From: Deinococcus humi
Lineage (GTDB): Bacteria > Deinococcota > Deinococci > Deinococcales > Deinococcaceae
Assembly: GCF_014201875.1 (NCBI RefSeq)
Contig: NZ_JACHFL010000004.1
Span: 124,001-188,000, forward strand
Direction: 5' to 3'
Length of the DNA: 64,000 nt
Below the pieces are notes generated by a model. It had not been told where the DNA came from, did not search any database, and saw only the letters and a list, made by a program, of their open reading frames with translations. Each line of letters starts with the position of its first letter. Positions within the stretch are counted from its first letter, which is position 1. Below are positions 56,102-64,000 of this stretch, piece by piece. The position numbers and the translations under genes are program-made.

Positions 56102-56456
56102 ACCAGCCGCCTCCGACCCGCGGGACCACCGTCTACCTGCTGGAACGCGATGGTGTCCTGTTGGGGCGGATGCCACTGCGGGAAGTTGAGATGTTCGCCG
56201 TTCACTGCGACTTCGAGCCGACGCCCGCCTTCGAACCGTACCGCGCCCTGTTCGACGAGGACGCGGCCCTGGCCACCCGTTTGGCCGACGATGACTCGCC
56301 TGAACTGCTGGAGCAGGCGGAGGCCACCCTGGACCGCATTCTGGCGCTCAATCTGCTGATCCGGCGTGAGGGCGGCGGTGTTCACCGTGAGGCCATGATC
56401 AGCGTGGAGGGCGACCGGGCCAGCTTTCGCCCACTGCACATCGAGGAGGAACCCCA

Positions 56457-56460
<4 letters not shown>
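56098..56460 (+). CDS. Small conserved-looking protein of unknown function in the ACAD operon
   Basis: 120 residues from GTG 56098 (GTGA overlap). I do not recognise a domain. It has a beta-hairpin start ([24 protein letters not shown]), an acidic helical middle ([19 protein letters not shown]) and a final strand pair ([16 protein letters not shown]); no signal peptide or membrane helix. It lies between the MaoC and acyl-CoA dehydrogenase genes with four-base overlaps on both sides, so it is clearly part of the operon. In the Lva levulinate pathway a small protein, LvaB, is needed by the APH-like kinase; this could be its counterpart by position, but I cannot show homology. Confidence 0.7.
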
Positions 56461-57719
<1,259 letters not shown>

Positions 57720-57745
57720 GCGGGCTGATCAAGGAGTCAACGTCA

Positions 57746-58558
57746 ATGGAACTGAAGAACAAGACTGTCGTTATTACGGGCGCCGCCTCGGGGATCGGGC
57801 TGGCCCTCGCCACCCGCTTCGTGCACGAGGGGGCAACTGTCATCGCCTCGGACCGCAATGCGGAGGTTGGAGCGCAGAAGGCCCAGGAGATCGGCGCACG
57901 GTTCGTGGCCGCCGATGTGGGCCAGGAAGCTGATGTCAAGGCATTGATTGACGACGTGCTGGGCAAGGAAGGCCAGATTGACCTGTTCTGTTCCAACGCC
58001 GGTATCGCCGTTGGTGAGGGACCGGAAACACCGGACAGGGTATGGGACCTGATTCACCGCGTTAACGTGATGTCCCATGTCTGGGCCGCCCGTCACCTGC
58101 TGCCACACATGCTTGAGCGTGGCGAGGGCTACTTGCTCAACACCGCGTCAGCAGCGGGCCTGTTGACTGAGCTGCATTCTGCGCCCTACGCCGTGACCAA
58201 ACACGCCGCACTGGCCTTTGCGGAGTGGCTGGCCGTCACCTACGGGGACCGGGGCATCAAGGTGGCGTGTCTGTGCCCGGAGGGCGTGTGGACGCCCATG
58301 ATCCAGAACGCGCCCATCCTGCAGCAGACGGCGGTCACCACCGACGTGCTGGTGGAAGAAACCCTGAAGGTGCTTCACGCCGATGGTTTCCTGATCACCA
58401 CCCACGACACCACCTTGAAGTCCTTCCAGAACAAGGCGGGCAACTACGGCGAGTGGATCAGCAAGATGCGCCACCTGCGCAAGAAGGCGATGGCGCTGCT
58501 GGAGGGGGGGAACACGTTCAAGGACGGAGAAGCGCCGCGCACCGAGGGTCATCCTTGA
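57746..58558 (+). CDS. Short-chain dehydrogenase/reductase (SDR)
   Basis: 270 residues. Cofactor loop TGAASGIG (11-18), CSNAGIAVG, catalytic tyrosine 148 and lysine 152 in YAVTK, then a longer C-terminal tail (WISKMRHLRKKAMALLEGG). Start ATG 57746 with AAGGAG 9 bases upstream. It lies 26 bases after the dehydrogenase gene and overlaps the kinase gene (TTGA). In the Lva logic an SDR reduces the 4-keto group to 4-hydroxy; either of the two SDRs here could do so. Confidence 0.9.
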   Translation: MELKNKTVVITGAASGIGLALATRFVHEGATVIASDRNAEVGAQKAQEIGARFVAADVGQEADVKALIDDVLGKEGQIDLFCSNAGIAVGEGPETPDRVWDLIHRVNVMSHVWAARHLLPHMLERGEGYLLNTASAAGLLTELHSAPYAVTKHAALAFAEWLAVTYGDRGIKVACLCPEGVWTPMIQNAPILQQTAVTTDVLVEETLKVLHADGFLITTHDTTLKSFQNKAGNYGEWISKMRHLRKKAMALLEGGNTFKDGEAPRTEGHP

Positions 58559-59679
58559 GTCGCCCGGAGACCTCAGCGGTGCGTTCCGGCGAGGAGTTGC
58601 CACTGGAGACCTTGCGTGAGGTCCTGCGTGGCCGGGTGGAGGGGGACCTGAACGCGCTGGAGGTGACACAGTTTCCCGGCGGCTTCTCAAACCTCACCTA
58701 CCTGCTTCAGATGGGCGAGAGCGAGTACGTGCTGCGCAGGGCCCCCCTGGGCCCAGTGGCGAAGGGAGCGCATGACATGGCCCGCGAGTATCACCTGCTG
58801 GAAAAGATTCATCCGGTGCTGAGCGTCGCCCCGCAGCCGCTGTTTCTGGTAGAGGACCCACAGATCCTGGGTTCCCCCTTTTATCTGATGGAACGGCGGC
58901 GCGGTCTGGTGGTACGCACGACGATTCCAGCCGAGTACCGCTCCCTGCCGGACGCACCCCGCCAGATGTCCGAAGCGGTGGCCGACACGCTGGCCGCCCT
59001 GCACGCCGTGGACATCGATGCAGCTGGTCTACGGTCCATCGGCAGGCCCGAGGGTTTCAATGCCCGGCAGGTAGGCGGTTGGGCTGGACGCTGGCGGCGC
59101 GCGCGGGACCTCTTGAAGGACAGCGGCGATCTTCCGCCGCCTGCTGAACTGCGTGATGAGCTGGTGATCGCGTGGCTCGAAGCCCACACACCTGAAGAAT
59201 CCGCCCACACCCTGGTTCACAACGATCTGAAATTGGACAATCTGATGCTGGACCCCGCCGATCCATCGCATGTGGTGGCCTTGCTGGACTGGGAAATGAC
59301 CACCGTGGGTGATCCACTGGTGGACCTGGGCCTCACGCTGACGTACTGGACCATGCCCGAACAGCCGGGACGTGGGATAAATGAGATCGGGGCAAACTTC
59401 CCAGGCTTCCTGAACCGCGAGGAGTTCATCGCCCGCTACGCCCAGCGGTCTGCTCGTCATGTGACGAGCGACTCAGTACGCTGGTACGAGGTGCTGGGCC
59501 ATTTCAAGCTGGCGGTGATCGTGATTCAGATTTTCGCTCGCTACCGCGCGGGACAGACCAGCGACCCGCGTTTCGCGCCTCTGGCCGCGCAGGCCGAGTG
59601 GCTAATTCTAGAGGCATGGCGGAGAATCTCTGCAGAGGCGATGGGCGATGGTGGCGAGGTGCACCCCACCGATGAGTGA
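58555..59679 (+). CDS. APH-family phosphotransferase (ACAD10/11 kinase-like, LvaA-like)
   Basis: 374 residues. Aminoglycoside-phosphotransferase fold: TQFPGGFSNLTYLLQMGESEYVLRR (ATP lysine region replaced by VLRR as in this family), LYLMERRRG-like FYLMERRRGLVVR, HNDLKLDNLMLDP (histidine 222, aspartate 224) and ALLDWEMTTVGDPLVDLG. In mammals this domain is fused to an ACAD and phosphorylates 4-hydroxyacyl-CoA. The start is TTG 58555, overlapping the SDR stop as TTGA with GAGGG upstream; GTG 58579 is the alternative. Not an antibiotic kinase judging by its neighbours. Confidence 0.87.
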   Translation: MSRPETSAVRSGEELPLETLREVLRGRVEGDLNALEVTQFPGGFSNLTYLLQMGESEYVLRRAPLGPVAKGAHDMAREYHLLEKIHPVLSVAPQPLFLVEDPQILGSPFYLMERRRGLVVRTTIPAEYRSLPDAPRQMSEAVADTLAALHAVDIDAAGLRSIGRPEGFNARQVGGWAGRWRRARDLLKDSGDLPPPAELRDELVIAWLEAHTPEESAHTLVHNDLKLDNLMLDPADPSHVVALLDWEMTTVGDPLVDLGLTLTYWTMPEQPGRGINEIGANFPGFLNREEFIARYAQRSARHVTSDSVRWYEVLGHFKLAVIVIQIFARYRAGQTSDPRFAPLAAQAEWLILEAWRRISAEAMGDGGEVHPTDE

Positions 59680-60397
59680 GTTGATCCTGGTCCGCCACGG
59701 TCAGGCCACGCCGTTTGAACAGGATACGGACCGCCTCTCTGAACTGGGCGAGCAGCAGGCGCGGGCGGTGGGGCTGGCGCTGAGCACTGAGGGGTTCACC
59801 CCGACGCACGTCATGCACGGTCCGCTTGTCCGGCAACACCGTACGGCACAGATCGCTGCCGATGCGGCTCATTTTGTGGACGCGGACGCTCCCCCGCCCT
59901 GGCCCGATGCCGTTGAAGACACTCGGCTGGCCGAGTACGACGGCGATGGGCTGCTCCGCGAACTCGCGCCGCGGCTGGCCGCTCAGGACGACGCCTTTGC
60001 CGCCACTGCCCGGCAGTTTCACGAGCGTCGGCATGCGCCGGATCGCAACCGCTCCTTTCAACCCCTGCTGGAGCAGCTGGCGGGAGCGTGGCAGGAGGGC
60101 CGGGTGGGCCACGCGGAAGTCGAGGCCTGGGCCACCTTCCGCCAGCGGGTCCACGCGGCACTGGGAGATGTGCTGCGCCTGCCCTCCGGCTCCTCTGTGG
60201 TTGTCTTTACCAGCGGCGGCGTGATCGGCCTGATGGTGGCGCTGACGCTGGACGCCCCGGACGCGGCGGCCCTGCGACTCAACTGGCGGGTCCGCAACGG
60301 AAGCCTGACCCGCTTCACGTTCGGGGGTGGACGCCTGAGCCTGGACTCCTTCAACGAGGTGGCCCACCTGCCACCCGAACTGCGAAGCTGGCGGTAG
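59672..60397 (+). CDS. Histidine phosphatase family protein
   Basis: 241 residues. ELILVRHGQATPFEQDTDRLSELG gives the catalytic RHG (residues 8-10), HGPLVRQHRTAQIA the second arginine region, and VVVFTSGGVIGLMVAL stands where the second histidine (usually SHGG) is expected but reads TSGG, so the second catalytic histidine may be missing or displaced. ATG 59672 overlaps the end of the kinase gene by 8 bases, so it belongs to the same operon. Its substrate could be a phosphorylated intermediate of the pathway, but this is speculative. Confidence 0.82.
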   Translation: MSELILVRHGQATPFEQDTDRLSELGEQQARAVGLALSTEGFTPTHVMHGPLVRQHRTAQIAADAAHFVDADAPPPWPDAVEDTRLAEYDGDGLLRELAPRLAAQDDAFAATARQFHERRHAPDRNRSFQPLLEQLAGAWQEGRVGHAEVEAWATFRQRVHAALGDVLRLPSGSSVVVFTSGGVIGLMVALTLDAPDAAALRLNWRVRNGSLTRFTFGGGRLSLDSFNEVAHLPPELRSWR

Positions 60398-60401
60398 CGC
60401 T

Positions 60402-61100
60402 CTAGTTGAGCAGTCGCATAAAGGCAGTAAAGGTGCCCAGCGCGTGCGGGTGCGCCTGAAAAAGCACTTCAGGATGCCACTGAACCCCGATTACACCGTC
60501 TCCCTCCAGCGCCTCAACGACGCCATCGGGGGCTAGAGCGGTGACCTGCAACGTCGGCGCCACTTCATCAATGGCCTGATGATGTGAGGAGTTGACCAAC
60601 GCGCGGTCGCCGTGGGTCCCTCCCAGCAAACTGCCCGGCGTGAACGTCACCTCGTGGCCCAGCGTACTGGCATGAACACGCTGGGCATGGTCGGCCCAGG
60701 CCCACTGCACGTCAGGCAAGTGCTGATGCAGCGTGCCCCCCTCCAGCACGTTGATCATCTGAACGCCCCGGCAGATGCCCAGCACGGGTTTGCCCAATGC
60801 ACGGGCGGCGCGGTACAGCTCGGTTTCGAAGGCATCGCGGGCCTCGTCCACCTCGCCCAGGCCACGCCGGGGGTGCTGGCCGAAGTGGCGTGGATGCACG
60901 TCCACGCCACCGGTGAGCACGACCGCGTCCACCTGCGCAGCGTAGTCGGCGGCCAGATCAGGCAGGTTGGGCAGTAGGGTGGGAAGCCCCCCCACCTGCT
61001 CCACTGCTTCGGAATAACGCCGCGACAAACCGTGATGGGTGCGAGGCGCGGTGTCGGCAAGGTGTGAGGAGGTTAGACCGATCAGCGGACGTGCAGGCAT
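60402..61100 (-). CDS. Class I glutamine amidotransferase-like hydrolase (PuuD/peptidase C26)
   Basis: 232 residues. The pattern PLIGLTSSHLADTA at the start, VVLTGGVDVHPRHFG, VLGICRGVQMINVLEGGTLHQHL with the nucleophile cysteine 110, VNSSHHQAIDEVAPTLQVTA and VIGVQWHPE with the catalytic histidine-glutamate identify the gamma-glutamyl-GABA hydrolase family. It cuts gamma-glutamyl amides, as in putrescine breakdown. ATG 61100 is chosen because a minus-strand TATCCT lies 6 bases before it. It converges with the acyl-CoA operon and has no other Puu gene beside it. Confidence 0.88.
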   Translation of the reverse strand: MPARPLIGLTSSHLADTAPRTHHGLSRRYSEAVEQVGGLPTLLPNLPDLAADYAAQVDAVVLTGGVDVHPRHFGQHPRRGLGEVDEARDAFETELYRAARALGKPVLGICRGVQMINVLEGGTLHQHLPDVQWAWADHAQRVHASTLGHEVTFTPGSLLGGTHGDRALVNSSHHQAIDEVAPTLQVTALAPDGVVEALEGDGVIGVQWHPEVLFQAHPHALGTFTAFMRLLN

Positions 61101-61106
61101 GGCCCA

Positions 61107-61135
61107 AGGATAGAGCCTGGGCTTGGAGACTGGAA
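61107..61135 (-). promoter_or_regulatory. Leaderless promoter of the PuuD-like gene
   Basis: Minus strand: TTCCAG (61130-61135), 17 bases, TATCCT (61107-61112), then 6 bases to ATG 61100. Confidence 0.5.
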
Positions 61136-61518
61136 TGCAGATCGGGCTGTAACTTCCTGGAGCATTTCTCCTCTTTGCAGACACACATCCTGTACCGGTG
61201 AAAAGCTGAGGCCCTGCAGAGCAGAGAGCGGCGACGGACTCACCTCACACTGGATTTAGAATTTACCCCTGAATTCTTTAGCTAAAGTCCATCTGGAACG
61301 CAATTTTGACCTGCATCACCATTGAAATCTGACGCCCCCTCTTATAGTCCGGCAACCGTGGTAGGTGGGTGCGCGCTAAGGGTGGACTTTTCCGCTGGCG
61401 GCGCATAGGCCACCGGCACCTGAACGGTCCGCACCGCTCACTCATCGCAGCTCACACCCTGGGGGGGAACCATACCGTGCCACCATCTCTTCAACCTAAT
61501 CGCCCCTTATGGGACACC
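61136..61518. other. Intergenic region before the glycosyltransferase gene
   Basis: About 380 bases, AT-rich between 61250 and 61345. It contains a perfect 12-base palindrome CTTTAGCTAAAG (61276-61287) and a -10-like TATAGT (61343-61348) with TTGAAA 15 bases upstream. The last ~160 bases are open in the frame of the next gene but lack family likeness, so I treat them as leader. Confidence 0.4.
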
Positions 61519-62679
61519 ATGCCTGCACTTCTGGTGCTGGCGCATCTGCGCTGGGACTTTGTTTTTCAACGTCCTCAGCATCTGCTAACCCGAGCAGCCC
61601 GTGACCGCACCGTTTATTACATCGAAGAACCCATTTTCGGTGAGCACGACAGTCACTTAGAGCGTCGGCGTGAGGGCAACGTCATTGTTTGCACGCCCCG
61701 AATCCGGGCGGGACTGTCGCCGGACGAGTCTCAGGGAAAAACTGCGCAGATGTTAACTGAGCTGGTGAGAGCCGAGGGTCTGATCGAATACGATCTCTGG
61801 GTCTACACCCCCATGGAGCTGCCTGTGACGGTAGGCCTCAGTCCGCGCGTCACGGTTTACGACTGCATGGATGAACTGGCTAATTTCAAGGGTGCCCCCC
61901 CTGAATTGCGGCAGCGTGAGGCACAGCTGTTTGACCGTGCGGGAGTGGTCTTCACTGGTGGTCAACGCCTATACGAGGCCAAGTCCGAACGTCATCCCAA
62001 CGTGCATCCTTTCCCATCCAGCGTGGAGGTCTGCCATTTCGCACAGGCACGCAACGGTCTGGCAGATCCTGCGGATCAGGCAGGAATGGCGCGGCCCCGC
62101 CTGGGGTTTTACGGCGTCATCGATGAACGGTTTGACACCGAGCTGATCGCTGAGGTGGCCCGCCGCCGTCCTGAATGGCAGTTCGTTCTGATCGGCCCAG
62201 TAGTCAAAATCGATCCTGTTGATCTGCCCCAAGCAGCCAATCTCCACTACCTGGGTATGAAAGGCTACGCGGACCTGCCCGCCTATCTGGCCCACTGGGA
62301 TGTAGCGCTCTTGCCTTTTGCACGCAATGATGCCACCGAGTTCATCAGTCCCACCAAGACTCCCGAGTATCTGGCAGCAGGTGTTCCGGTCGTCTCAACA
62401 GGCATCTGCGACGTGGTCCGCCCTTATGGACAGTTGGAACTGGCCCGGATTGCGGACACTCCTGAAGAGTTTGAGGCGGCCTGCCAAGCAGCGCTGGACG
62501 AGCGTGGCACGGAAGCAGGCCAGCATCGCCAGACCAGAGCTGACCAATACCTGAACGGGCTGTCCTGGGACCTGACATGGTCGGAGATGGCCCAATTGAT
62601 CGAAGAAGCGGCGGCTCCAGCTACCCTGCACACGCGCACCTCCAGCCATGCGGCCCTGTTGACAGGTTCAGATGACTGA
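61519..62679 (+). CDS. Glycosyltransferase (GT-B fold, GT4-like)
   Basis: 386 residues. MPALLVLAHLRWDFVFQRPQHLL is a common start of this group (WDFVFQRPQHL); YDCMDELANF, RPRLGFYGVIDERFDTELIAEVA, WQFVLIGPVVKI, NLHYLGMKGYADLPAYLAHWDVALLPF and SPTKTPEYLAAGVPVVST (UDP-sugar site with the glutamate in KTPEYLAAG) follow. It probably adds a sugar to an exopolysaccharide or glycolipid. ATG 61519 is chosen because homology begins there; the frame is open up to GTG 61369. It overlaps the next gene by 8 bases, a UDP-galactopyranose mutase, so galactofuranose transfer is a fair guess. Confidence 0.85.
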   Translation: MPALLVLAHLRWDFVFQRPQHLLTRAARDRTVYYIEEPIFGEHDSHLERRREGNVIVCTPRIRAGLSPDESQGKTAQMLTELVRAEGLIEYDLWVYTPMELPVTVGLSPRVTVYDCMDELANFKGAPPELRQREAQLFDRAGVVFTGGQRLYEAKSERHPNVHPFPSSVEVCHFAQARNGLADPADQAGMARPRLGFYGVIDERFDTELIAEVARRRPEWQFVLIGPVVKIDPVDLPQAANLHYLGMKGYADLPAYLAHWDVALLPFARNDATEFISPTKTPEYLAAGVPVVSTGICDVVRPYGQLELARIADTPEEFEAACQAALDERGTEAGQHRQTRADQYLNGLSWDLTWSEMAQLIEEAAAPATLHTRTSSHAALLTGSDD

Positions 62680-63841
62680 GTCTTCAATCCGAAAGAATGA
62701 ACGTACAGGCGGGTCAGCCTCCAAGTTCGACTATCTGATCGTGGGAGCAGGCTTTGCCGGCAGTGTGCTGGCCGAGCGGCTGGCGAGCGTAGGGCGGCGA
62801 GTGCTCATCGTGGATCGCCGCCCACATATCGGCGGTAACGCCTATGACCGCTACGACGATGCCGGCATTCTGATTCACCCCTATGGCCCCCACATCTTCC
62901 ACACCAATAGTGCCGAGGTCTTTGCCTATCTCTCGCGCTTTACCGAGTGGCGCCCGTACCAACACCGTGTTCTGGCGAGTGTGGACGGCCAAGAACTGCC
63001 GATTCCCATCAATCTTGACACCGTCAACCGGCTGTATGGGTTGAACCTGACGGCATTTCAGGTCGAGGAGTTCTTTGCCTCGGTGGCCGAGCCCGTCGAG
63101 AAGGTGCGCACCAGCGAAGACGTCGTGGTGGGCAAGGTGGGGCGCGATCTATATAACAAGTTCTTCCGGGGGTATACCCGTAAGCAGTGGGGACTGGACC
63201 CCAGTGAACTGGACGCCAGCGTCACCGCACGCGTGCCCACCCGCACCAATCGGGATGATCGCTACTTCGCCGATACCTATCAGGCCATGCCCCTCCACGG
63301 ATATACCCGCATGTTTGAAGCGATGCTGGCCCACCCCAACATCAAGGTCATGCTCAACACCGATTACCGCGAGATTCTGCATCTGATCCCTCATGACCAC
63401 CTGATTTACACCGGTCCGGTAGATGCCTTTTTCGAATATCAGTATGGCAGGCTGCCCTACCGTAGCCTGGAATTCCGACACGAGACGCACGATATGCCGC
63501 AGTTCCAGCCTGTGGGCACCGTCAACTTTCCCAACGACTACGCCTACACCCGTATCAGCGAGTTCAAACACATCACCGGCCAGCGCCATGAGCGCACCAG
63601 CGTGGTATACGAGTACCCTCAGGCGGAGGGCGATCCGTACTACCCGGTACCGCGCCCCGAGAACGCCGAGTTGTACAAGAAATATGAAGCGCTTGCGCAG
63701 GCACAGCCCGACGTAACCTTTGTGGGCCGCCTGGCCACCTACCGATATTACAACATGGACCAAGTGGTTGCTCAGGCTCTGACCACCTTCAAAAAGTTGC
63801 AGGATCAGCCCGTAAAGGAAGGGGAACCGCTACAGGTCTAG
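62672..63841 (+). CDS. glf: UDP-galactopyranose mutase
   Basis: 389 residues. Glf converts UDP-galactopyranose to UDP-galactofuranose. Sequence: FAD site IVGAGFAGSVLAERLA (23-38), RPHIGGNAYDRYD, YGPHIFHTNSAEVFAYLSRFTEW, INLDTVNRLYG, GYTRKQWGLDPSELD, TARVPTRTNRDDRYFADTYQ and, near the end, FVGRLATYRYYNMDQVVAQAL. All expected parts are there. The ATG lies inside the end of the glycosyltransferase gene, so the two are one operon, probably for a galactofuranose-containing surface polymer. Confidence 0.95.
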   Translation: MTESSIRKNERTGGSASKFDYLIVGAGFAGSVLAERLASVGRRVLIVDRRPHIGGNAYDRYDDAGILIHPYGPHIFHTNSAEVFAYLSRFTEWRPYQHRVLASVDGQELPIPINLDTVNRLYGLNLTAFQVEEFFASVAEPVEKVRTSEDVVVGKVGRDLYNKFFRGYTRKQWGLDPSELDASVTARVPTRTNRDDRYFADTYQAMPLHGYTRMFEAMLAHPNIKVMLNTDYREILHLIPHDHLIYTGPVDAFFEYQYGRLPYRSLEFRHETHDMPQFQPVGTVNFPNDYAYTRISEFKHITGQRHERTSVVYEYPQAEGDPYYPVPRPENAELYKKYEALAQAQPDVTFVGRLATYRYYNMDQVVAQALTTFKKLQDQPVKEGEPLQV

Positions 63842-63866
63842 GGCCTGGGTACGATTAAAGGACGAG

Positions 63867-63897
63867 GGGTGCGAAGACTGTAAATGTCTTCGCACCC
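63867..63897. terminator. Hairpin between convergent genes after glf
   Basis: Perfect 12-base arms GGGTGCGAAGAC (63867-63878) and its complement (63886-63897) with a 7-base loop. No T-tract; it lies between two convergent genes and may end both transcripts. Confidence 0.65.
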
Positions 63898-63928
63898 TCG
63901 CCCCTGAAATAAGCGAGCAACGCTCAGA

Positions 63929-64000
63929 TCAGCGCAAGTCACTTCTCAACAGGTCGACCATCGCCTTGACGGCGCGCTCCTGCATGGCTCTCAGACCGTC
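63929..64000 (-). CDS. C-terminal end of an unidentified protein (5' partial)
   Basis: The minus strand is open from the right edge to TGA at 63929-63931, giving 23 residues (...MQERAVKAMVDLLRSDLR). The helix-like end and codon use look real, and its position convergent to glf with a hairpin between supports a gene. Too little is present to name it. Confidence 0.5.
   Translation of the reverse strand, partial: DGLRAMQERAVKAMVDLLRSDLR

Noticed and set aside
58555..59679. Aminoglycoside resistance kinase
   Set aside because: The fold is APH-like, but the operon and the sequence pattern fit the ACAD10/11-type kinase group.

Overview
This window is from a high-GC chromosome that is most likely a Deinococcus. 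Four things point there: the gene families (a BTAD-type regulator beside an Ig-like surface protein, PilJ-like chemoreceptors, a DUF1175 protein, long-insert sugar permeases), many start codons sitting 5-8 nt behind a TANNNT -10 box (leaderless mRNAs, a known deinococcal habit), the protein signatures themselves, and tight ATGA/GTGA/TTGA gene overlaps. I see no rRNA, tRNA, transposase, CRISPR array or prophage gene. It reads as ordinary chromosome with several metabolic islands.

1-6.9 kb: the end of an Ig-like surface protein with a clear terminator, a BTAD-domain regulator, a secreted META/HslJ-like protein, a membrane GGDEF-EAL protein and a hotdog-fold protein. 7.0-10.4 kb: cobalamin nucleotide-loop assembly (cobS, cobC-like, then a B12 riboswitch with its own terminator and a 25-codon leader ORF, then cobU and cobT). 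10.4-16.1 kb, minus strand: a six-gene ferric-siderophore uptake operon with two binding proteins, two permeases, one ATPase and a thioredoxin-like ferredoxin/reductase, driven by one strong leaderless promoter carrying an AT-rich dyad. 16.3-22.6 kb: prolyl oligopeptidase, azlCD, rsgA and an ABC exporter whose N-terminus runs upstream of its first ordinary start codon.

23.1-30.3 kb: a sugar (probably alpha-glucan/maltodextrin-type) operon: a LacI regulator with two mirror-image operators, binding protein, a large hairpin, two permeases (the second with a very large extra-membrane insert) and a glycogen-debranching-type glucosidase. 30.4-33.5 kb: a decayed GAF-histidine kinase pseudogene, a dienelactone-hydrolase-like enzyme, a RidA-like protein and a DUF1175 protein. 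33.6-43.9 kb: a cell-wall sugar salvage region (anmK, a Dpp-like transporter, GntR regulator, murQ, beta-lactamase-fold hydrolase, double-SIS deaminase/isomerase). 44.1-54.0 kb, minus strand: a Pil-Chp-like chemosensory operon.

54.4-60.4 kb is the most interesting stretch: eight consecutive plus-strand genes in which a split ACAD10/11-like pair (acyl-CoA dehydrogenase plus APH-type kinase), two SDRs, a MaoC hydratase, a PaaI thioesterase, a small unknown protein and a histidine phosphatase look like a pathway for 4-hydroxyacyl-CoA catabolism, similar in logic to the levulinate Lva system. The window ends with a class-I amidotransferase (PuuD-like), a glycosyltransferase plus UDP-galactopyranose mutase pair, and the tail of a convergent gene.

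Limits: all calls come from reading protein motifs, spacing and base patterns by eye. Promoters, operators and mini-ORFs are predictions.
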